NCBI GenBank assembly: GCA_018417955.1
Contig: JACTVC010000023.1
Location: forward strand, 1 to 64,000
DNA from: Laccaria trichodermophora
Lineage: Eukaryota; Basidiomycota; Agaricomycetes; Agaricales; Hydnangiaceae
Direction: 5' to 3'
DNA length: 64,000 nt
This document shows positions 59,353 through 64,000 of the stretch, piece by piece. Below the pieces are notes generated by a model. That model searched no databases and was not told the DNA's origin. It worked only from the letters and a program-made list of their open reading frames with translations. Within the stretch, counting starts at the first letter, position 1. The number at the start of each line of letters is the position of its first letter. The position numbers and the translations under genes are program-made.

Positions 59353-59477
59353 TCCTTTTTTTAAATGTTGTCAATGGAAAGGAGAGGGCAACGTCACGCT
59401 GTGGCCTGGAGTTAGACTGTTTAAGTTGGGCAAAGGAGAGTGTGGTTCAGAGGGTTCAGGTCTCTAGGAGTTGCCCC

Positions 59478-61341
59478 TTATTGCATATGACATCGTTTGC
59501 GTGGTTGTTCATCAAGGTCGCATTCATGTGACGATGCGGCTGGCTGTGAATCTGATTTGGCAGGTGGTTGCTGTGTTCGTTTTAACATTAATCTCTTTGT
59601 TGATGGCTTTAAAAAGTGGAAACTCGGAGCTGAAGTGTCAGTGAGTTTAGACAGTTCACCTTCTATCTTTTGAATCATTTGAGGATCAGTTTTGGTTTTC
59701 AGCTTTGTTTGCCAGATCAATTGTTGTAACTGTTCATATTCGCGCCATATTTCTTGTGACAGATTACAGCATATTCATTCTTTCTTGAAAGGATGCATGA
59801 TCAGCAACCCGTCAAGAGATGTGACTTGCGATACCATGACATATGGTGCATGCATGCCATGACAGGATGCTAAATCAATGATTGCTTGAGACATTGTTTG
59901 ACCTTGAGCTTTGTGAGTGGTCATGGCAAACGTGGGGACCACGGGCACCTGAGTACGTTGAATGGAGATCTTTTCATTATTGTATGGATTTTGAATGGTA
60001 AATGTTATTGTATGGATTTTGAATGGTAAATGTTGTTGTGTCTTGCAGAATCGGAATCTCATGAGGATTTAGGCCAGGCATCGTAGCATCTGACAAATCA
60101 GGCATCTTTATCACACATGATATTAATGACCGATTTCCTTGTGAGTCCAACTTGTACCTGATCTTGTAAACATGACCTTTGCTGCCATTGACAATTCCAG
60201 CTTCAACATCAAAGTTTTGCATTACCATGACTGGCATGCCAAGAACCAGTGGGATCTTTCAGAGACGTTGTCATGTGAGTGAAGTTGGAAGCTCTTCTAA
60301 TTGTTTTAGGATGTTTTCATCTGCCAAAACTTTATCCTGTATGTGATCGGTGGCATGATACCAGTGTAAAACTTGGCCTGTATGTGCTGCAAATGCAACA
60401 GCCATCCTTTCATTAAGTGCGTCTTTTGCAGCATTCTCGGCCACAATGATGGGAGTGAATTTCCACTGATTATTAGAAGTTGTGACCCCTTTTGCTGGAC
60501 ATATAACCCTGGATTGAAGCAGAGCGTAGTCATCATCAGTACACTGGCCTTTCCGCAACCTGCTCAACAAAGCGACAAAGCGGTCGTTGGTAGGTCCTGT
60601 TTGTCGCATAAGCTCCATCAACTCAACGACAGTATCCACAGAAAGCCATAACAATTTGCCCATGATTTTTTTCTGCATATTGGTTTTGGCTCTCTCCAGG
60701 TGGGTGTTCATGTTGCTGTAAAGCCTGGTTTGATTCACAGGAGGCAACTGAGCAAAATCCCCAGCAAATATGATATTCACTCCCCCAAATGCAGACGGAT
60801 TCCCCATAGCTCGCGATAACACTTCACTGACTTCGAATAGGAACTCACAGCTGATCATTGAAACTTTGTCGATAAGTAGGAAGTCAACTCCCTCCCACAT
60901 TGCACAGAGTTCGTTATCTGTTTTGCAACTGACACATTGTCTGGAATGGCCAAGGCAAAGTGCAGCATGTAAAGTCATGCCGCCTACATTCCAGGCGGCA
61001 ACACCCATATATGAACACACCCAAAACCGTTGAGGTTCACCTTTTGCTTCAAAGTATGCTCTTAAGGCATTAAAAACTCTGCTTTTTCCTGTACCAGCTG
61101 CGCCAGCTAAGTACATCTTCAGCAGTTCAGCATTGAATGTGTTCAACTGATTTGCCACAACTTTAAAAGCTAGAGTTTGTTCAGGATTTAATGTCCATTC
61201 AGTGGCAAAGGCTTCAACATCGGTGCTCTTGTTAATGGTGAGGGTTTGTTGGCTGTTGTTGACATCATTCGAATGCTGTGTGTAAGTTTCGGCAGCATTC
61301 AGAACTATTTGGGGTTCTTGCAGGGCATTCAGTAGATGCAC
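59478..61341 (-). pseudogene. PIF1-like DNA helicase, inactivated
   Basis: PIF1-family helicases unwind DNA; basidiomycete genomes carry many mobile-element copies. The N-terminal part has LNPEQTLAFKVV, Walker A GAAGTGKSRV and a FAGDFAQLPPV motif (motif III). In Walker B the canonical Glu of DEVSM is Lys (LLIDKVSM, near 60865). A frameshift lies near 60240-60270. A 28-bp tandem duplication at 59977-60032 shifts the frame again; with one copy removed the text runs on into AMTTHKAQGQT and YVMVSQVTSLDGLL. The C-terminus ends near 59478. No Rep domain is seen upstream, so the N-terminal half of a Helitron protein is absent or lost. Confidence 0.8.
59977..60032. repeat. Exact 28-bp tandem duplication
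   Basis: TTATTGTATGGATTTTGAAT plus eight bases occurs twice without a gap or mismatch. It causes a frameshift in the helicase gene. Confidence 0.95.
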
Positions 61342-61349
61342 TATGGAAC

Positions 61350-61860
61350 CATAACAATAGAAATTGGATTTTGTCCCAATGGCTCATAGGGCTACCCAAA
61401 TGGCACCAATGCTGATGCACGCTATGGTACAATGGGTGGGCCTGATGGCATACTGACAGTTAAGGTTGAATGTTGGGCCCAATGTTTAAGCCAAATAAAT
61501 CACTGCAGACACACCATTTGGCCCAATTATGGTAGTAATAAGTAGGTTATTGGCCTAAGGGTAATGGTTGGGCCCAACACTGAAGGAATGTAATGGGCAT
61601 ATGTTTGGCCCAATCATGCATGAATATGTTATGGGCTAAAGTTGTGGCCAACGTAATTTCTGTGCCTAATGGCATAAGTTGGGCCCAATCACGCATGAAT
61701 ACATTATGGGCTAAAGGTGTGGGCCAACGTAATTTCTGTGCCTAATGGCATAAGTTGGGCCCAACAGCTCATGAGGTAGCTTAAGGTGCCTATGTTGGGC
61801 CATCCTCTGTACAAGTCTATGGTTCATTGTTGGGCCCAATGTGTGGCCCAGCAATTTTCC
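61350..61860. repeat. GGGCCCAA-rich repeat region with 75-bp tandem units
   Basis: Units begin near 61611 and 61686 (period 75) and share GGGCCAACGTAATTTCTGTG. GGGCCCAA and variants recur at least eight times, many in palindromic TTGGGCCCAA form. No gene is seen. Confidence 0.75.
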
Positions 61861-62080
61861 GGATATTGCGGTCTGGAGAAAATTTGCGGAGTTCCTGGAT
61901 ATTTTCCGGATATTGCGCTTGGCAGTAAATTCTCGGGATTCCCGGATATTGCATTTCTGGAATTTGGCTTGAATTCGCATGGGAATCTGGATCTTGCGCT
62001 TGACAGTAAATTCTCGGGATTCCCGGATATTGCATTTCCGGAACTTGGCTTGAATTTGCGACATGGTAGAGGTTAGGCAG
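61860..62080. repeat. 81-bp tandem duplication
   Basis: GCGCTTGGCAGTAAATTCTC at 61915 recurs as GCGCTTGACAGTAAATTCTC at 61996. The period of 81 bp keeps a minus-strand frame open (PGIPRIYCQAQ repeated). There is no other evidence that it codes. Confidence 0.75.
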
Positions 62081-62161
62081 ATGGAAATCAAAAAGATTCT
62101 ACGAGAAAGAAGGACATATTGCTGTATTTCAAAAGATTCGAAATGAGAGAATCGCAATTCA

Positions 62162-62240
62162 CCATGTGGGAATTGAACCCCAGTACTGGCCTTATGGCGG
62201 CTGCCATCATATGCGTTTAACCACTCAGTCACAGTGATGT
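62162..62240 (-). other. tRNA-like sequence with A and B boxes
   Basis: Minus strand. GACTGAGTGG fits an A box and GGTTCAATTCC a B box, separated by a typical distance with an ATGGC/GCCAT hairpin between. The acceptor ends do not pair, so a tRNA pseudogene or SINE head is likelier than a working tRNA. Confidence 0.45.
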
Positions 62241-62533
62241 CAACAGATGAAAGGATGTCCTGTACACCTATGTCACCTGGACACCTGGGAAACCCAGTGT
62301 GAAAATTGAATGTAAACACAGTCCAGCTCATATGCCTGTTTCTTTCCAGGAAGTCCCGATGTTCGGAAGACCTGAATGGGGATCTTGTCTGGCCTTTGTC
62401 TCATTCAGGGTATAATTCTGCCCTGAAAATATGATCCGACATCAGATAACAATATGTGATCGAACATGCGGTTGGCACGAGGCATACAGGATTTAAAAAA
62501 ACTTACTTTTTCATCTTTCGAAAAACATCCATG

Positions 62534-63915
62534 ATGGAGTTTGTGTCTGCACTCCAGGCTCTGACTGACGATGTCGGGTTTTATATGTCCGCATGTCTTC
62601 GCTACATCCTCCTTCACAAAGGTGGAAATGACTGTCCTCCAAAGGAATTCTCCGACAATTTGGTCATGGATTGCGAACAGTTAATCGCTGTTGTTGCGGA
62701 AGCTTGGAGATCCGATCCTATTCAAGTGGAGTGGGATATTGAGGAGTACATCAGAGACATTGGGGCACGACCTACAGGTGTTTTCTTTTTATGCCCAACT
62801 ATTGTCCATGTATTGACGAAGGTATCAGGGATGGTTATGCTAATGGAAGATGCATTAATGCGGAGGTATCCGCCTGCTTTTCCTCCTGATAGTGAAGTTG
62901 TTGAAGACAGGCCCGTTACGGTTCGGGATGTCTGGGGAAAGCACCTTGCTTGGTATTTACCAGGAGCGATGTCGGATGCACTTCAGGCAAGTGAGACCAT
63001 TCATTACAATGTCCATGGATTAACATTGTTTCTGGTCAGAATCGTGTTTTGTTTGCACTCGAGAACCTCCGGCCTTACTTTACCTCATCGCCCCCAGCCT
63101 CGGGAAAGTCCTGGAGAAACGACGAAGCCTATTTCCGGGATTCCCAGTTGATTGGATTCCCCCCCGGCATTGTAAATCTCTCACCCTTGTGGACACCTAT
63201 GGGACATGAAGTACGTTCATTCTTGCCATTATGTTTCCATCCTGATTTTTGATTAGTACGATGGTACCTCCCTTGGAGCTTCCGCACCTTTAAAGAATGG
63301 CTTGAAAGGAGCAAAACAGTTCCTGCATGACATTTTGGACTTTCAGGCCCTTATTGGTGGAGTTATCTCCATTTTGCACCCAGCCCAATACTCCATCATG
63401 CGTGGTGCCCTTATTAGGGCGGGGCATCCCCATCTCAGGATTTCACCCAGGGAAACAATAGAAGATTGGACGTTGTATCGGGAAATATTGGGCATTTGGG
63501 CCAGCGGGTTTACAGGCCTGTCAGTAATCAGTCAACAAGAGACTCCTTTCCACCGTGACAGATGGTCTCCTGGCAATATGTTTGATGTACTCACAACATT
63601 TGGGAGAACAGCAGATCCAGACATTCGGGTGGAGCTCCTGGAATTGGCATTCAATTTCATTATAACCCAGGCACCATACTTGCGGTTCTCTCCAAGCCAA
63701 TTAGGCACGGTGTTTCAGTTTCTAAAGAAGAGAGATGTTGCTTCGCTTTCTTTGTCTGGGAACGTATATTGCATCAGTTGGGCAATCGGCAACTGGAGGT
63801 ATGGATGGAAGATGAGCTGTTCACCGAATGGTTGGCATTGGATGAATTTCAGAAGGTGAAACAACTTATAAATATTGAATGGGGAGAACTGTGGGAGCCT
63901 GTCGGCATTATCTAA
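62534..63915 (+). pseudogene. TET/JBP-like 2-oxoglutarate Fe(II) dioxygenase, one frameshift
   Basis: The TET/JBP family oxidises 5-methylcytosine or thymine in DNA; fungal members were described together with KDZ transposons. Exons are 62534-62986, 63040-63210 and 63257-63915. The first intron begins GC (GCAAGT) and ends AG; only this choice keeps the frame. The second is GT/AG. The iron-binding HxD is in TPFHRDRWSP near 63560. The next conserved block (FHYNPGT, then the distal His in RHGV) is in the +1 frame, fitting a one-base loss near 63636. Beyond it the frame stays open to TAA 63913. Earlier conserved segments include ENLRPYFTSSPP and a hydrophobic start (DDVGFYMSACLRYILLH). A sequencing error is an alternative to a true frameshift. 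Confidence 0.72.
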
Positions 63916-63924
63916 CATGTACCT

Positions 63925-64000
63925 ATGGAGATGTATGACGTGGAACAATGTCTGGAGAATATTCCCCTGAAAGCGGACATCATTAACATGGTGCATTCTG
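63925..64000 (+). CDS. Start of a possible downstream gene, cut by the window end
   Basis: An ATG at 63925, ten bases after the dioxygenase stop, opens a frame that runs off the window (MEMYDVEQCLENIPLKADII). It is too short to assign and could equally be a chance frame. If the dioxygenase belongs to a KDZ element, the transposase would be expected nearby. Confidence 0.25.
   Translation, partial: MEMYDVEQCLENIPLKADIINMVHS

Overview
The window comes from a TE-rich Agaricomycete-type basidiomycete genome. Four things point there: many short introns of about 45-70 nt; a class I ribonucleotide reductase gene broken into tiny 5' exons; BTB, HNH and NACHT-WD40 families of the kind expanded in mushrooms; and the mobile elements (Plavaka, a chromodomain Ty3/gypsy element, a hAT-like element, Helitron/PIF1 helicase relics, a TET/JBP-type dioxygenase gene). 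No species is claimed.

Layout. 1-5.2 kb: a terminal exon and a Plavaka transposase with one frameshift. 5.5-9.1 kb: two uncharacterised multi-exon genes. 10.1-11.3 kb: a membrane protein gene (-). 11.4-12.7 kb: a gene-free repeat block with a tRNA-like sequence, telomere-like GTTAGGG units, two perfect hairpins and a degenerate satellite. 13.2-18.0 kb: a 355-aa hypothetical gene and RNR1, both on the minus strand. 18.3-24.2 kb: a tandem segmental duplication carrying two BTB genes, with one HNH-type gene kept in copy B and nearly deleted in copy A. 25.4-26.2 kb: tRNA-Gln and a small coiled-coil gene. 27.7-32.7 kb: an intact NACHT + 14 WD40 gene (STAND/NLR type) in AT-rich, strikingly CpG-poor DNA. 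33-35 kb and 52.4-53.2 kb: a minisatellite split by a 17.2-kb LTR retrotransposon at 35191-52426. 53-61 kb: AT-rich repeats and broken helicase-type genes. 62.5-63.9 kb: a TET/JBP-like 2-oxoglutarate dioxygenase gene with a frameshift in its catalytic core.

The LTR element is the centrepiece. It has 366-bp LTRs differing at two sites, a CACAT target duplication, gag, protease-RT-RNase H, integrase with chromodomain, and a separate 1199-codon ORF between integrase and the 3' LTR. Gag and pol share one reading frame broken by two TGA codons, both explicable as CGA to TGA. A 4237-bp hAT-like element sits inside pol; removing it with one copy of its target duplication restores the frame.

A common theme is CpG decay. 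The LTR differences and both stop codons fit CpG transitions, older DNA around the NLR gene is CpG-poor, and a gene of the 5-methylcytosine-oxidising family lies at the right edge. Whether these are linked is inference. Boundaries and introns were worked out by eye; those checked for phase are stated as such.
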